Shown piece after piece: positions 37,080-49,447 of a stretch of DNA of 64,000 nucleotides. Within the stretch, counting starts at the first letter, position 1; every line of letters starts with the position of its first letter. The notes beneath the pieces were generated by a model. It worked only from the letters and a program-made list of their open reading frames with translations, made no database searches and was not told where the DNA came from. Made by a program: the position numbers and the translations under genes. Source of the DNA: Paramecium octaurelia (lineage: Eukaryota > Ciliophora > Oligohymenophorea > Peniculida > Parameciidae); assembly GCA_905182995.1 (NCBI GenBank), contig CAJJDP010000118.1:53062-117061 (forward strand). The letters run 5' to 3'.

Positions 37080-39217
37080 TCAATATTTTGTGAGAAGTTC
37101 CTCCATATATAAGATTTAATCAAAGAGTTGCCAATAGCCAATGTTTTCTTCTCCTAATAACTATATGAGTTGTTTCCTTAAGTCTTGAGTAGAGAGTTCT
37201 AAAGTGATACCTTTCAAATTTTACATTTAGTTTTCATCAATTGCAAAGACTTCTCAACGAGATTATTGCCTAATCCTCCTTCACATCTATGTCTTAATAG
37301 TTTAATCCTATCCTATATTCTAGCCACTATTGAATTAATTGGTTTTGTTTCATCTTGATCCACTTCATCATAGTCTCCTTATTCATCATCTTCTAAATCT
37401 TCATTCTCTAATTCTTCTTCAACTAATGGAATAACTTGTCCAGCTATGATTATAGAATATTATTACTTTCTAGTGCTTTGATCTGCATGTTTTATACTTA
37501 TCTATTTTATTAAAGGGACTGACTAATTTCTTATATTTTCAGAGTCTTATCTTTAAGTTTTGTTTTCATTAAATCAAGCCTTTATTCAACATCCCCTTCT
37601 TCCTCATATTCTTCTTCATTTTCAATTTCCTGAATGGCCATAACTCCGTCACTATCTTCCGAATCATCATATTCTTCTTGAACCTTCAAAGAACTATCTT
37701 TCGATTAACGATACTATGCCTATTTCCTTTCCTAAGCTATTTTTCTATTTTAGTAACTTTCTTTATAAATTTATTGCCTCTCTTTTTCTTCTTGAATAGT
37801 TTTTTCTTCGTCTCTTCTCTGCTTCTTCTAAATAACTCTTTCTTTAGCACTAATAGTACTGTCATCTCTAAGTCTATCTTTCTCAAGGGATAAACTTCTT
37901 TCTTTTTATTTTTATCTTATCTCATTTGGTCTCTTGTCTCTTTCCAAAGACACTTTTCTCTAATTTACCCTAAGATAATCTGGTCTTTATTAGGTATCTG
38001 TTTTTTAAGTGTTTTCTGATTTATTGGTTATGTTTTCTGTTGTAGTTTTAGAATTTGAATTAGTTTCGGTTTATTTAGTATTTTGAATAGGCACTTTTTG
38101 CTATTTCTTTTGTTCTAACCTTTTGATTTCCTCTTCTAATTTCTTCTTCTCAACTTATTCCTTTTTCAATTGTTTTAATTTAAGAGCTTCCTGTTCCTAA
38201 ATTTAAATGAGCATTCTTTATTCAGCTCGTCCTCCCTTCTCTAATTCGTTTTTAATGTCTGCAATGGTGGCTCCTTATGCAATTTGTTTCTGGTAATGTT
38301 ATATCAGAGGTAGGACCCCAATTTACTCAGCCTATTCATATAATGTATCCACATACATGTCATCTAAATCAGCTGATTATGGTTCTAAGGGGATTGATAA
38401 TACAAATACCGCTAAAAACTTCAAGCATGTAATAAATAATCCTTAATTTGATGATTGGCTTATGAACTATTTCCTAGATGGTAGGTCGAGCCTTAGGGTT
38501 AGTATTAAGCATCTTATTGATGAGATCTCTCAATGCCTTGGAATAGGTTGGACTGATGGATGAATAGGATCCTTTCAATATTTTCAATGCCAATCCATTC
38601 ATTGACTGTGCATCGAAGGCGTGTCTCAGATTGCACATTTCATAGAGACAACATCCAAGTGCCCATACATCACTTTTATATGAATATGGTTTATATTTAA
38701 ATAACTCTGGACTCATATAATAGGGAGTTCCTATGCAAGTGTTGGCCAAATCACGAGTTGAGTCAAGCACTTTTGCAATTCCAAAATCTCCCAATCTAAC
38801 TCTGCCATTTTTGAGAAATATATTTTAAGTCTTCAAATCTCGATGTAAGATTTTCTGTTCATGTAAATAACACAAGGCCAATGTCATCTATGCAAACCAA
38901 TCCAAAATTTGAGATTCAGGGAAACTTTTCTTGTTTCGAATCTTTTAATAAATATCTCCACCTTCACAATGAATCATCACAATATTTAAGTATTGTTCTC
39001 TATCTAAATATGAATCCTTGTAGGCTACGATGTTTGGATGTCTCAATTTCTATAATAACCTGACTTCATTTTCAGTATTTTCACGATCCTTCTGATTCAT
39101 GTCTCTGATTTTGATACGCTTTATTACATAAAGACGATCTTCTCTTTTATTCCTGGCCAAGTATACCTAACCAAATGAACCAGAGCCGATAGATTTGACT
39201 ATTTCATAAAATTCCAT
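37080..39217 (-). CDS. NEK-family protein kinase
   Basis: Starts MEFYEIVKSIGSGSFGQVYL (Gly-rich loop), followed by YVIKRIKI (catalytic Lys), ILHRDLKTQNIFL, GDFGIAK and CIGTPYYMSPELF, the signature order of a NIMA-related kinase. The kinase domain shows no introns. Beyond residue about 260 there is a Lys/Glu/Gln coiled coil (LKQLKKEQVEKKKLEEEIKR), an acidic YEEEGDVEQR region, and a conserved C-terminal GEENIGYWQLFDQILYMEE. Total is about 700 residues. NEKs act on cilia length, basal bodies and division in ciliates. The 5' 157 bp lie in duplication 3, so the start is repeated at 40595. Confidence 0.9.
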
Positions 39218-39794
39218 TATTTTAAATATTCATAATAATATAGTTAATTAATATGAATATTATTTTAAATTACAATTACATTTATAATAATGCATTTACC
39301 AAAGAATCAATTCGAAGCAGTTACGTAAATTTAAGCCCTTAAATAAAAAGTACACCGCTGTTATTCTGGCTTCTATTATCTCTCTTTCACAATAAAATCA
39401 TTATCATATAAAATGCTTTGCTTTACAGATTTCCATAGAATACTACCAGTGATTATTGCTATTACTTATAAGTATTATCATATTGTATTTTCAATCAACA
39501 AAATGAATAATTTAACTAAAAGACATATCTATATATATTTTCTTGAATTTTTCTATCTCAATGAATTAAGCACTTCTTTGATATCATTAATAACGTAGGT
39601 GTAATAATAATACTTGTTGAAGAAGTCTTAAATTCTTTAGGAAAGGTCTTAAACTTGAATAAAAACCACTTTATGAATACAATTTGTGAGACTAAAAATA
39701 TTATTAAAATTTGTAAATGAATTATTCAAAATACTACTTTCTTTAATTTAATTATTGAAATATCAAGAAATTATAAATTTAAATTATTATTTGA
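39218..39794. other. AT-rich intergenic (left copy)
   Basis: Spacer upstream of the NEK start, repeated at 40596-41172. A plus-strand frame from 39413 is open for about 80 codons but antisense to nothing known and too AT-driven to call. Confidence 0.45.
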
Positions 39795-40437
39795 TCATCC
39801 TAAGAATGAATAATAGATTGTTGATATTATTGTGATTGTCGCTAGGAGTAAAATAGAGAAGTTAATAATGCAATTCAAATCACAATTTTGTTCTGCTTCA
39901 ACTTAAGCTATGTAAACTTACATAATTAATTACTTTCGTTATTCAATGCAGAATTGCTTTATTAAAACTCTTTAGTTGAGATATTTGTGTTACTCGAAGG
40001 TGAACTAGGACTGTTTTAGGATAGTCCAATTTAAGCCTTCTTAACAACCTTGTGTTTAGCATGCTAAATTGAGGTAATTTATATTGAATTACTTTTTAAG
40101 GGATCATTTTCCTCTTAAATTACAACTTAGCCAATTCTTATCTGGCTTTCTCTTACTGTTATATCTAAGTTGCTTTGTCAACGTAACTCCACTGATTCTA
40201 TTTCAGCCATTGTCGAATGTCCTCTAGGTTTTACTCTTAAATTCTCTTAAACTCGTTTTGTACTTGTGGATCCAATAAATCTATGCCAAACTATTGAGCA
40301 TATAATTGTAATTTCTATATCAATTTATACTTTACTTTCTTGGGTCTATTAAAATCTAATTGAGATATCTTCTCTAGTTGTTACTTGGCTATCAAAGCTT
40401 TTTGTAGTTTGTCCTTCAAATCTACTGCTTCTTTCAA
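39795..40437 (-). pseudogene. Truncated artefactual copy of the tail-anchored protein gene
   Basis: 3' part of the gene at 41173-42659, identical in sequence and cut off by the N at 40438. An assembly product, not a true pseudogene. Confidence 0.8.
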
Positions 40438-40438
40438 N

Positions 40439-40595
40439 TGACTTCATTTTCAGTATTTTCACGATCCTTCTGATTCATGTCTCTGATTTTGATACGCTTT
40501 ATTACATAAAGACGATCTTCTCTTTTATTCCTGGCCAAGTATACCTAACCAAATGAACCAGAGCCGATAGATTTGACTATTTCATAAAATTCCAT
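40439..40595 (-). pseudogene. Truncated artefactual copy of the NEK start
   Basis: The first 157 coding bp of the NEK kinase gene, reading into the N at 40438. Same locus as 39061-39217. Confidence 0.8.
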
Positions 40596-41172
40596 TATTT
40601 TAAATATTCATAATAATATAGTTAATTAATATGAATATTATTTTAAATTACAATTACATTTATAATAATGCATTTACCAAAGAATCAATTCGAAGCAGTT
40701 ACGTAAATTTAAGCCCTTAAATAAAAAGTACACCGCTGTTATTCTGGCTTCTATTATCTCTCTTTCACAATAAAATCATTATCATATAAAATGCTTTGCT
40801 TTACAGATTTCCATAGAATACTACCAGTGATTATTGCTATTACTTATAAGTATTATCATATTGTATTTTCAATCAACAAAATGAATAATTTAACTAAAAG
40901 ACATATCTATATATATTTTCTTGAATTTTTCTATCTCAATGAATTAAGCACTTCTTTGATATCATTAATAACGTAGGTGTAATAATAATACTTGTTGAAG
41001 AAGTCTTAAATTCTTTAGGAAAGGTCTTAAACTTGAATAAAAACCACTTTATGAATACAATTTGTGAGACTAAAAATATTATTAAAATTTGTAAATGAAT
41101 TATTCAAAATACTACTTTCTTTAATTTAATTATTGAAATATCAAGAAATTATAAATTTAAATTATTATTTGA

Positions 41173-42659
41173 TCATCCTAAGAATGAATAATAGATTGTT
41201 GATATTATTGTGATTGTCGCTAGGAGTAAAATAGAGAAGTTAATAATGCAATTCAAATCACAATTTTGTTCTGCTTCAACTTAAGCTATGTAAACTTACA
41301 TAATTAATTACTTTCGTTATTCAATGCAGAATTGCTTTATTAAAACTCTTTAGTTGAGATATTTGTGTTACTCGAAGGTGAACTAGGACTGTTTTAGGAT
41401 AGTCCAATTTAAGCCTTCTTAACAACCTTGTGTTTAGCATGCTAAATTGAGGTAATTTATATTGAATTACTTTTTAAGGGATCATTTTCCTCTTAAATTA
41501 CAACTTAGCCAATTCTTATCTGGCTTTCTCTTACTGTTATATCTAAGTTGCTTTGTCAACGTAACTCCACTGATTCTATTTCAGCCATTGTCGAATGTCC
41601 TCTAGGTTTTACTCTTAAATTCTCTTAAACTCGTTTTGTACTTGTGGATCCAATAAATCTATGCCAAACTATTGAGCATATAATTGTAATTTCTATATCA
41701 ATTTATACTTTACTTTCTTGGGTCTATTAAAATCTAATTGAGATATCTTCTCTAGTTGTTACTTGGCTATCAAAGCTTTTTGTAGTTTGTCCTTCAAATC
41801 TACTGCTTCTTTCAACTAGCCATTCTGTAGGAAGGTCTTAACCATGTCCATTCCTCTGGATTCAATAAATCGGCCTAACTCTTAGACTTCCATGGGTATA
41901 GGTTTCTTTGGATCTTATTCATAACTAAGCTCCTAGTCATTATCTTGATATGCAAATTAGGCCATGAAATCCTAAGGCAAATCTTCATCCTCCTGGACAC
42001 TGTATTGAGAAGTGTCTTATTAAACGTACTGTTCTTTGTCGCTGTCCTCCTCTTCGAACTTGGATAATTGAGCTTAGACCATATCGTAGACTTTGGTGAT
42101 GCTTTCATTGAGAGGGTCCAATTGCTGAGCAAATTAGAGATCTTTGCAAATCATTTGGCAGTCTATTTGGGTCACTTGCTCGGATAAGAATCGAGACTTA
42201 TGGGTTAAAACAAATTTGGTTACCTAAGCTCTTAGAATGAAGGCCCCTGGACAGAGAGGATTTAATTATTGCCAGTAATCGCACATTTTGGTGCACGCTT
42301 CCTGTTCATGCAATATGTAATAACATTTACCCATCAGTTCGAATAACTTTTTCCAAAGGTCTTAAAAGCAAACTTAATTAAAAATGCATACCTTTGATTT
42401 ATTGTTATTCAGGGTAATGTCTGCAATTCAAATCTTCGAATTTAGTGTCCTGCCATCGTTTGGGTTGTTTGGCTTCAGCAAAGACCGACATGCAAATCTC
42501 AAATTAATCAATTGCATGTCGATATTGATCTAGGGTAAAATAGTTTTGTTTGATACTTTGATAAAAGAATTTCAAACCCCTTTCAAAAAATAGTTCATAG
42601 ATTTTCTTTTTTTATAAGAAAGATTGACGTGATAATTGCTTGAAGGCTAGACGTAGCAT
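41173..42659 (-). CDS. Tail-anchored, possibly TPR-like protein, 466 aa
   Basis: Exons 42659-42392, 42360-41471, 41441-41312 and 41285-41173; introns 31, 29 and 26 nt. The N-terminal 150 residues are helical with TPR-like alternation (FERGLKFFYQSIKQNYFTLD, LWKKLFELMGKCYYILHEQE). An acidic linker and a Lys/Gln-rich coiled coil (LKEAVDLKDKLQKALIAKQQ) follow. After a Ser-rich stretch the protein ends in one hydrophobic segment (IINFSILLLATITIISTIYY) right at the C-terminus, so tail anchoring in the ER or mitochondrial outer membrane is likely. The last intron is needed to reach this segment. The family is not identified. Confidence 0.65.
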
Positions 42660-42845
42660 AATTAGTTTATTAATTAATAAAAAAATCTTAATTTTCTGAT
42701 CAAGTTTGATATGATTATAAAGGCGATGGGAGAATCACAAATGCGAGGGGAATTTCAATTACTTGATTTTATACATGTAGAAACAGATTCATATTGTTTA
42801 ATTTATTTATTTAGGTAAAATATTGAATAATTATTATAAATATTA

Positions 42846-44369
42846 ATGTCAACTAAATTTCGTTAATCGGTGCGATTCTTACTTTGGGTGATTCGTAAAA
42901 ATGTACCTGGAAGAATTGCATTGTTGAAGTCGTAATGTCCCTCACCTAAATGAGATCCAAATAACGGTCGCAACTGGAGGTTTTGCAAGTAAGTGCACTG
43001 ATGCAACGATTTCAATACTGTAGAGACATGATCACAAAGGAAGGATTCGAAAAGTACAATAAATTTTGTGAATTCTTGTACACCATCTACTGTCGGACGG
43101 GGGAGAGAGTAATTCGAAAAGGATAGCAAGGAGTGCGGTTTTACATGATCTTGCAGGGGTAGGTTTCATTGGTCAGCTACAAACCTAAGAGTCGCAAAGC
43201 CTAGATGATGATGGATTAAGAAAAAGTAAGGTAGTCATGGTTATTAAAAGGAAACGATCCCAAATTATGAGGATGACTCTTTATTTAGTGCTTTCAGTTT
43301 TAAGGACCTGAATCCAGGGGACCATTTCGGGGATATGTCATTGTTGGATAATGGACAAGTGTCATGTACAATCATATGTAAGACCTTTTGTTAATTCGTC
43401 TGTATGGATAAGCAATAGTTTGTGAAGTTTATAGGGAGATCAGTGCCAGTGTTGTAGAAACTCAAAATACTAGAAGAATAATCGATTTTTAATTCTTGGA
43501 CCGACGGAGAGTTGAGAGCCTTAAGTTATGAATTCAAGAACAGAACATATCATCAGGAGGAGTTCCTGTATTAAGAAGGCTAAAGGAATGTTCAAGTGTT
43601 CTTAATAATGGATGGACAGATTGAGATGACATCAACTCGAGATAATCAGACATATCATCTGAGTTCTTTGGATGTGGGTGCACTCTTTGGTGATGATGCT
43701 GACTATCACACATGCAATGCCAAATGCGTATCAGCCAGAGCGGAAGTACTTGTGATTGGAAGACAAGTGTTAAGTCGGATGTTGGATTGGCATCCTGAAT
43801 CCAAATAATTGTATAGACAATAATTATGTATTGCCATTTCTCTTATAGTTTTAGAACACAAAGCCAATTGGAGATAGGACAGATTGAACAATCTCATTGA
43901 AGGTCATGAGGAGAAGACTAAATGCAAGAGGACTCAATCGATCAAAATGCAATTGCTGGATTTATTGATTAAACCTAAGTATTAGAAGATACGTCTCTCT
44001 CCTTGTGTTAAGAGAGTCACTAATATTCAAGATACTATGGATTTTGAAGAGAAGAAACTTAAACATAAAGAAATCTTGGAAAAACAGAATTTAGTCGTTT
44101 CTTAACGCAAAATTGAATTCTTCAAATTAGGTCTGACATTCACTGAAAAGAGAAGGAAAAAGTAAAAGCAACAATAAGCTGAAATGATGCTGAAGAAACA
44201 ATGTGAAAGTGTTATTGTTTCAGAACCTCCCCTCGAGAAACTCAATAGGGCATCCAGTACAATTATGACGAAAACATCCCAAACCACTTTTAAATTATCT
44301 CCTGCCAAGAAGCTTAGAAAAGTGTTCTCAATTGAAGGAACATCCATTAATATTCATTATAAACAATGA
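42846..44369 (+). CDS. Cyclic-nucleotide-binding-domain protein
   Basis: Exons 42846-42931, 42955-43225 and 43251-44369 encode 491 residues; introns 23 and 25 nt. Two CNB-type beta barrels are visible: one with VIRKGQQGVRFYMILQGQVS ... LNPGDHFGDMSLL, the second with EFLYQEGQRNVQVFLIMDGQ ... LDVGALFGDD. In the first, the phosphate-binding cassette region (GDMSLLDNGQVSCTI) lacks the usual Arg-Ala pair; the second is also degenerate, so cAMP/cGMP binding is doubtful. The C-terminus is basic and helical. No kinase or channel domain is attached, so a regulatory or scaffold role is inferred. Confidence 0.75.
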
Positions 44370-44445
44370 ATTATCAATATTTCCAATATTAAAAAGATTT
44401 TGTTATCATCAACTCAATCCATTACTTAATTTAATATTTAGACTC

Positions 44446-45649
44446 ATGAGCAAAAAAATTAAAATTTCTTAACCTCTACCCAAAGTCAATTGGAAGGATA
44501 CTGATATGGAAGAAGAACTCACCATCAAAATACCTCATGGTGATCTAATTAACAAAATCATCGACCCCAGATCAAGTCCTCAGGAATTCTTTGTTCCATT
44601 AGTATATATTGTTTGATCCTAAAGAGATTCCCAGCCCAATAACACATGAAAGATGCAGATGGTTTTTTCATACCCTTGCCTAAGGAGGATCCTAAGAAAA
44701 AACTATAACAATAGCATCAATTTCAAAATGAAAGATATTAAATTCAATTGCAGGATTTAATATCTATTGATGACTTGGGCCAAGGCACAAGTGGAAGAGT
44801 GATCAAAGCATTACATAGACCCACTAATTTACTTGTAGCACTTAAAGTATTCATTGTAAATAGTAGACAATCCAAATAGTGAATGATGAAAAATTCACCA
44901 AATAAATCAATTTGGAACTGGAAACTTTGGTCAGTTGCAATCATTCAAACATCATCAGATGTTATGGAGCATTTTTAGAAGGCGCTTAGGTAGCCATTGC
45001 TTTAGAGTTCATGAATTTAGGCACTTTGCAGGATGTAATTAAGAAGTCAGGAAAAATCCCTGAAGGCATGTTAGGACTCATTGCCTTTCAACTTCTCAAA
45101 GGTTTGGACTATTTACATCGAACTAAGAAAATCATCCATCGAGACATCAAGCCTTCCAATTTATTGATAAATAGTTAAGGGGAAGTTAAAATCTCTGATT
45201 TCGGTGTGAGTGGCTAATTATTGAACACCCAAGATCAGCGATGTACTTGGGTTGGTACAGTTACTTATATGTCACCTGAGAGATTTCTGTGCGAGCCCTA
45301 CTCTTCTAATACAGATGTCTGGTCTTTAGGACTCTCTTTACTTGAATGCGCCTGGGGAGTTTTTCCTTATCCTCATCCTGGAACCAACGATACAACTCAC
45401 TCACTTGGGTTTTGGGAAATCAAAGAATACATAGTTTCAAGACCAGCTCCTCCATCACCTCCTGATTTTTCCTAAATTGGAGCTGACTTCATAGCCTGTT
45501 GTTTATAAAAGGATCCAAGGAAAAGGAGGAGTGCTGCAGAATTGCTGGTATATTCGAATTTGTATTTATTCTAGGAACACCCTTTCATTAAACAATATGA
45601 AGATGTGAGTCTACAATACTTAGAAGGTTGGCTTAACATTAATTAATGA
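44446..45649 (+). CDS. MAP2K/STE7-like protein kinase
   Basis: Exons 44446-44601, 44625-44846, 44867-45547 and 45575-45649 encode 377 residues; introns 23, 20 and 27 nt. Kinase motifs in order: [14 protein letters not shown] loop, [66 protein letters not shown] and [18 protein letters not shown] and the GT-x-x-YMSPER ending are typical of MAP kinase kinases. The activation segment ([10 protein letters not shown]) keeps a Thr in the usual region but not a clear Ser-x-x-x-Ser/Thr pair. The 85-residue N-terminal extension is Pro/Lys-rich. It follows the CNB gene by 76 bp on the same strand. Confidence 0.88.
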
Positions 45650-45667
45650 TTTAAGATTATAAATACA

Positions 45668-46288
45668 TCATTTGAGATGTTTCAAATCTGAACTTGATTC
45701 TATATTCTTGACCATCATTCCCAATTGATTGTTTATCTCAATTAATTGAGGCAAGGTGCACTTGAACACAATATCTTTGTCTTTGTTGTCTGTCGATTTA
45801 GTGTGCAATTATATTTTATATATTTCCTAATACACTTTATTAGCATATTTGGAAGACACCACTATTTCTTATTGCCAATCGACATCTACTAAGTAATTGA
45901 AGCCGATTTTCGATTCGAAATTGGCTGCTATGATAGCATTGTCAGGATCGTTGACGAATTGTTTGAACTAAGTAAATTTCTTTAAATATCCATCTACGAT
46001 AGTCTGATCAAATCCATAATCATATAAATTGGTAGAGATTTCAATTTCCATTAATTGTAACTTAATGCATTGAACTGTGAATAGCAAAATTAAATTGAAT
46101 AGCTCATTGGTCAAAGGTTCTGAATTCAATTGATCCAATATTTTTGTATTGTTTTCTTCTCCAGCCAAATTCATGAACACACATTTAGATAGTTTGTCGA
46201 AATGTTACTAAGTGAATGGATCTTTAGCTAATTGGCCCAATCCTTTTGCTACTTCTTCAGGGATATTTTTTGTTTCTTAGATATTCAT
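45668..46288 (-). CDS. COMM domain-containing protein (COMMD)
   Basis: An intronless 206-residue frame (MNIQETKNIPEEVAKGLGQL...). The last about 80 residues form a COMM domain: FNYLVDVDWQQEIVVSSKYA, then a strand, then DIVFKCTLPQLIEINNQLG. The N-terminal half is all-helical, as in COMMD1-10. COMMDs assemble with CCDC22/CCDC93 into the Commander complex, which recycles membrane proteins from endosomes; length matches. Which COMMD it is cannot be said. Its stop is 18 bp from the MAP2K stop. Confidence 0.85.
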
Positions 46289-46478
46289 CTCGGATGATTA
46301 TAATTATATATTGAAATATTTATTAGTTCACAGAGATGAGTATATATTATAATATACTCATAAATTATTAATATTCTGCAAATCAATGCAAAACTGTATT
46401 AAATTCTAGAGAGAGACGAATAGTTTTGCAAAGGACAGTATGAAGTAATATAATTAAAAATCCACTTTATCATACTTA

Positions 46479-46825
46479 TCATGAGGCTTTTTTGTCCAAC
46501 TCCTCCAGTTTCTTCACATCATCATTTAACAAAGCTTCGTCCCATGGATCCAATTCTCCTTCCTCGGCTTTCCAACCTCCCCATCCCATGTCTTCTATTC
46601 CAACTCCCAAATCGCTGAAAACTATCATTGGAGCACTCTATTCGATGTGAATATTCAATAATCTAATTAAGAGGGACTCCATTACTTTGGTTTAAGGTGA
46701 CGATCATTTGGTAAGGGGTAATGCAGAGTCTTGGCAGCAGGCAAAGGAGGGTGATGAGGACCTAGATAGAATGGAGCACCTCCAATTAGTTGGGGGGGAG
46801 TGTTTGTTGTCCTCTTTGTACTCAT
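46479..46825 (-). CDS. Small unknown protein, 107 aa
   Basis: Exons 46825-46686 and 46662-46479 with a 23-nt intron. The N-terminus is Pro/His-rich (GGAPFYLGPHHPPLPAAKTL). The C-terminus has a Trp/Gly-rich acidic motif (VGIEDMGWGGWKAEEGELD) and a short charged helix. No domain is recognised. It is divergent from the FHA/RING gene with about 58 bp between starts. Confidence 0.6.
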
Positions 46826-46883
46826 ATTAATTTTGTAAAAATTAGTTAGATTGAATATAATTACATGTTAATTTAAATAACTA

Positions 46884-48089
46884 ATGGGCAATTGTTGTAA
46901 ATAAACTGGTGAAAAGAATTTCTCTTCAATTCAACTCAATGACCTCTTGTAAAGAAAATCTCTTCTTCTTGAGTAATTGCAAGTAAATTGAATGTTTAAA
47001 TTCCAGCAACTTTAAAATCCAGTTTATAATCAGACTTCTCTTTAGATCAAGATGGTTACTTGGATCAAAGATTCTCATGATCTTTTTGATTACGAGAACA
47101 CTAATCGAATAGCTTAATCTCTGACAATTAATTCTTCTATTAGATTGTATAGAGACAAAACGAGTGGAAAAATTCAATCGGCTCAATAAGGGAAAACCTT
47201 GATCAGAATTGAAAATAGACAAAACTGTTTTTGGATCGAACCAAGAGTATGTATTTGTATTTAAGAGTTAGCAAGCCAAAAACGACGACCATCATGTTTG
47301 GTTAGTTATAAAATCAATTTCATAACAAGAAAATGGTGTTAAATTGCAATATAATGATGTGATACGAGTGGGGAAGGTCGAAATAAAATTGAAGGAACTT
47401 CATTTCGATGTGAGTGAGAAGAAATTAGATGAAAGGGAAACGATACTCAGTCAAAGTGTTGATGATAAGCGTTGTAGAATTTGTCTCTTAAGTTCTGAAA
47501 GCATGGATGACCCTAAAATTGAACCTTGTAATTGTTCTGGAACTATGGCTTTGATTCATTTGAAGTGTCTATAACATTGGATTGTAACTAAATACAGCAT
47601 GGAAAGTAGCAATGCAATTGTGTTTCTGTGGGATTTGATGAAATGCGAATTGTGTCGAAGTAATTTCAAAAGAAAATTACAACTCAATGGTGAAACAGTA
47701 GATTTGGTGGAATTAAGCAAGAGGTAGTTCCAGAGTTATGCAGTATTGGAAATGAAGAAGCCGTTGTTAAAATCAAAGGAAAGATTGACCTATATTCTCA
47801 ATTTGGAAAAACTTGACTAATTCAAGATTGGGAGAGCCAATGATAATCATATTCGATTATGCGATATTAGTGTGAGTAGGTTTCATTGCAAATTAACTTT
47901 GGTACAAATGTAAATTGTATCATGTAGCACAATAAAGAGTTTTATATTCAAGACAACAATTCTAAATTTGGCACCCTCCTTAAGTTGAAGTAATCGATGC
48001 CGTTGTTGAAGGAGTTTTAGAATGTACAAGTTTAGGTTGGACGAACGTTGTTTGAATTCGAGAACGTAAGCAACGGTTACTCCAAATGA
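46884..48089 (+). CDS. Artefactual second copy of the FHA/RING-CH gene
   Basis: Exons 46884-46982, 47007-47246, 47272-47901 and 47928-48089 give the same protein as the copy at 48227. Count once. Confidence 0.8.
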
Positions 48090-48104
48090 TTATTAAATTA
48101 ATTA

Positions 48105-48224
48105 ATGTCATTTTCTGAATAATAAGGTTAAGAGCTGCAGATTAGGAAGGCAGATTTGGATGATTACGACGAGATTATGTAGTTGATGCAGGAAGAGGGA
48201 GAAGAGGACTTATAATAACTCTAC
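48105..48224 (+). pseudogene. Truncated artefactual copy of the CFAP61 start
   Basis: The first 120 bp of the CFAP61 gene, cut by the N at 48225; same as 49448-49567. Confidence 0.8.
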
Positions 48225-48226
48225 NA

Positions 48227-49432
48227 ATGGGCAATTGTTGTAAATAAACTGGTGAAAAGAATTTCTCTTCAATTCAACTCAATGACCTCTTGTAAAGAAA
48301 ATCTCTTCTTCTTGAGTAATTGCAAGTAAATTGAATGTTTAAATTCCAGCAACTTTAAAATCCAGTTTATAATCAGACTTCTCTTTAGATCAAGATGGTT
48401 ACTTGGATCAAAGATTCTCATGATCTTTTTGATTACGAGAACACTAATCGAATAGCTTAATCTCTGACAATTAATTCTTCTATTAGATTGTATAGAGACA
48501 AAACGAGTGGAAAAATTCAATCGGCTCAATAAGGGAAAACCTTGATCAGAATTGAAAATAGACAAAACTGTTTTTGGATCGAACCAAGAGTATGTATTTG
48601 TATTTAAGAGTTAGCAAGCCAAAAACGACGACCATCATGTTTGGTTAGTTATAAAATCAATTTCATAACAAGAAAATGGTGTTAAATTGCAATATAATGA
48701 TGTGATACGAGTGGGGAAGGTCGAAATAAAATTGAAGGAACTTCATTTCGATGTGAGTGAGAAGAAATTAGATGAAAGGGAAACGATACTCAGTCAAAGT
48801 GTTGATGATAAGCGTTGTAGAATTTGTCTCTTAAGTTCTGAAAGCATGGATGACCCTAAAATTGAACCTTGTAATTGTTCTGGAACTATGGCTTTGATTC
48901 ATTTGAAGTGTCTATAACATTGGATTGTAACTAAATACAGCATGGAAAGTAGCAATGCAATTGTGTTTCTGTGGGATTTGATGAAATGCGAATTGTGTCG
49001 AAGTAATTTCAAAAGAAAATTACAACTCAATGGTGAAACAGTAGATTTGGTGGAATTAAGCAAGAGGTAGTTCCAGAGTTATGCAGTATTGGAAATGAAG
49101 AAGCCGTTGTTAAAATCAAAGGAAAGATTGACCTATATTCTCAATTTGGAAAAACTTGACTAATTCAAGATTGGGAGAGCCAATGATAATCATATTCGAT
49201 TATGCGATATTAGTGTGAGTAGGTTTCATTGCAAATTAACTTTGGTACAAATGTAAATTGTATCATGTAGCACAATAAAGAGTTTTATATTCAAGACAAC
49301 AATTCTAAATTTGGCACCCTCCTTAAGTTGAAGTAATCGATGCCGTTGTTGAAGGAGTTTTAGAATGTACAAGTTTAGGTTGGACGAACGTTGTTTGAAT
49401 TCGAGAACGTAAGCAACGGTTACTCCAAATGA
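48227..49432 (+). CDS. Acylated FHA/RING-CH E3-like protein, 376 aa
   Basis: Introns of 24, 25 and 26 nt (same structure as the left copy). The N-terminus MGNCCK is a textbook myristoylation site followed by two cysteines for palmitoylation, so membrane anchoring is likely. Residues about 45-145 look like a divergent FHA fold (SLTINSSIRLYRDK, HHVWLVIKSISQ, LQYNDVIRVGKVEIKLKEL). A RING-CH (MARCH-type) finger follows: CRICLLSSESMDD ... CNCSGTMALIHLKCLQHWI ... CELCRSNF. A canonical FHA domain ends the protein: FKIGRANDNHIRL, ISVSRFHC, NNSKFGT. Phospho-threonine recognition and E3 ubiquitin ligase activity at a membrane are inferred. CFAP61 starts 15 bp downstream. Confidence 0.85.
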
Positions 49433-49447
49433 TTATTAAATTAATTA

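Larger units (their letters stand above)
39061..41815. repeat. Flush direct duplication around N (assembly overlap 3)
   Basis: Segment 39061-40437 recurs as 40439-41815 (1,377 bp, offset 1,378) with an N at 40438. The left copy contains the NEK start and the truncated 3' part of the tail-anchored protein; the right copy contains the complete 3' part and a truncated NEK start. Confidence 0.9.

Noticed and set aside
39413..39685. Possible small plus-strand gene with a 28-nt intron in the NEK upstream spacer
   Set aside because: Short, hydrophobic and AT-driven; the splice is plausible but nothing else supports it.
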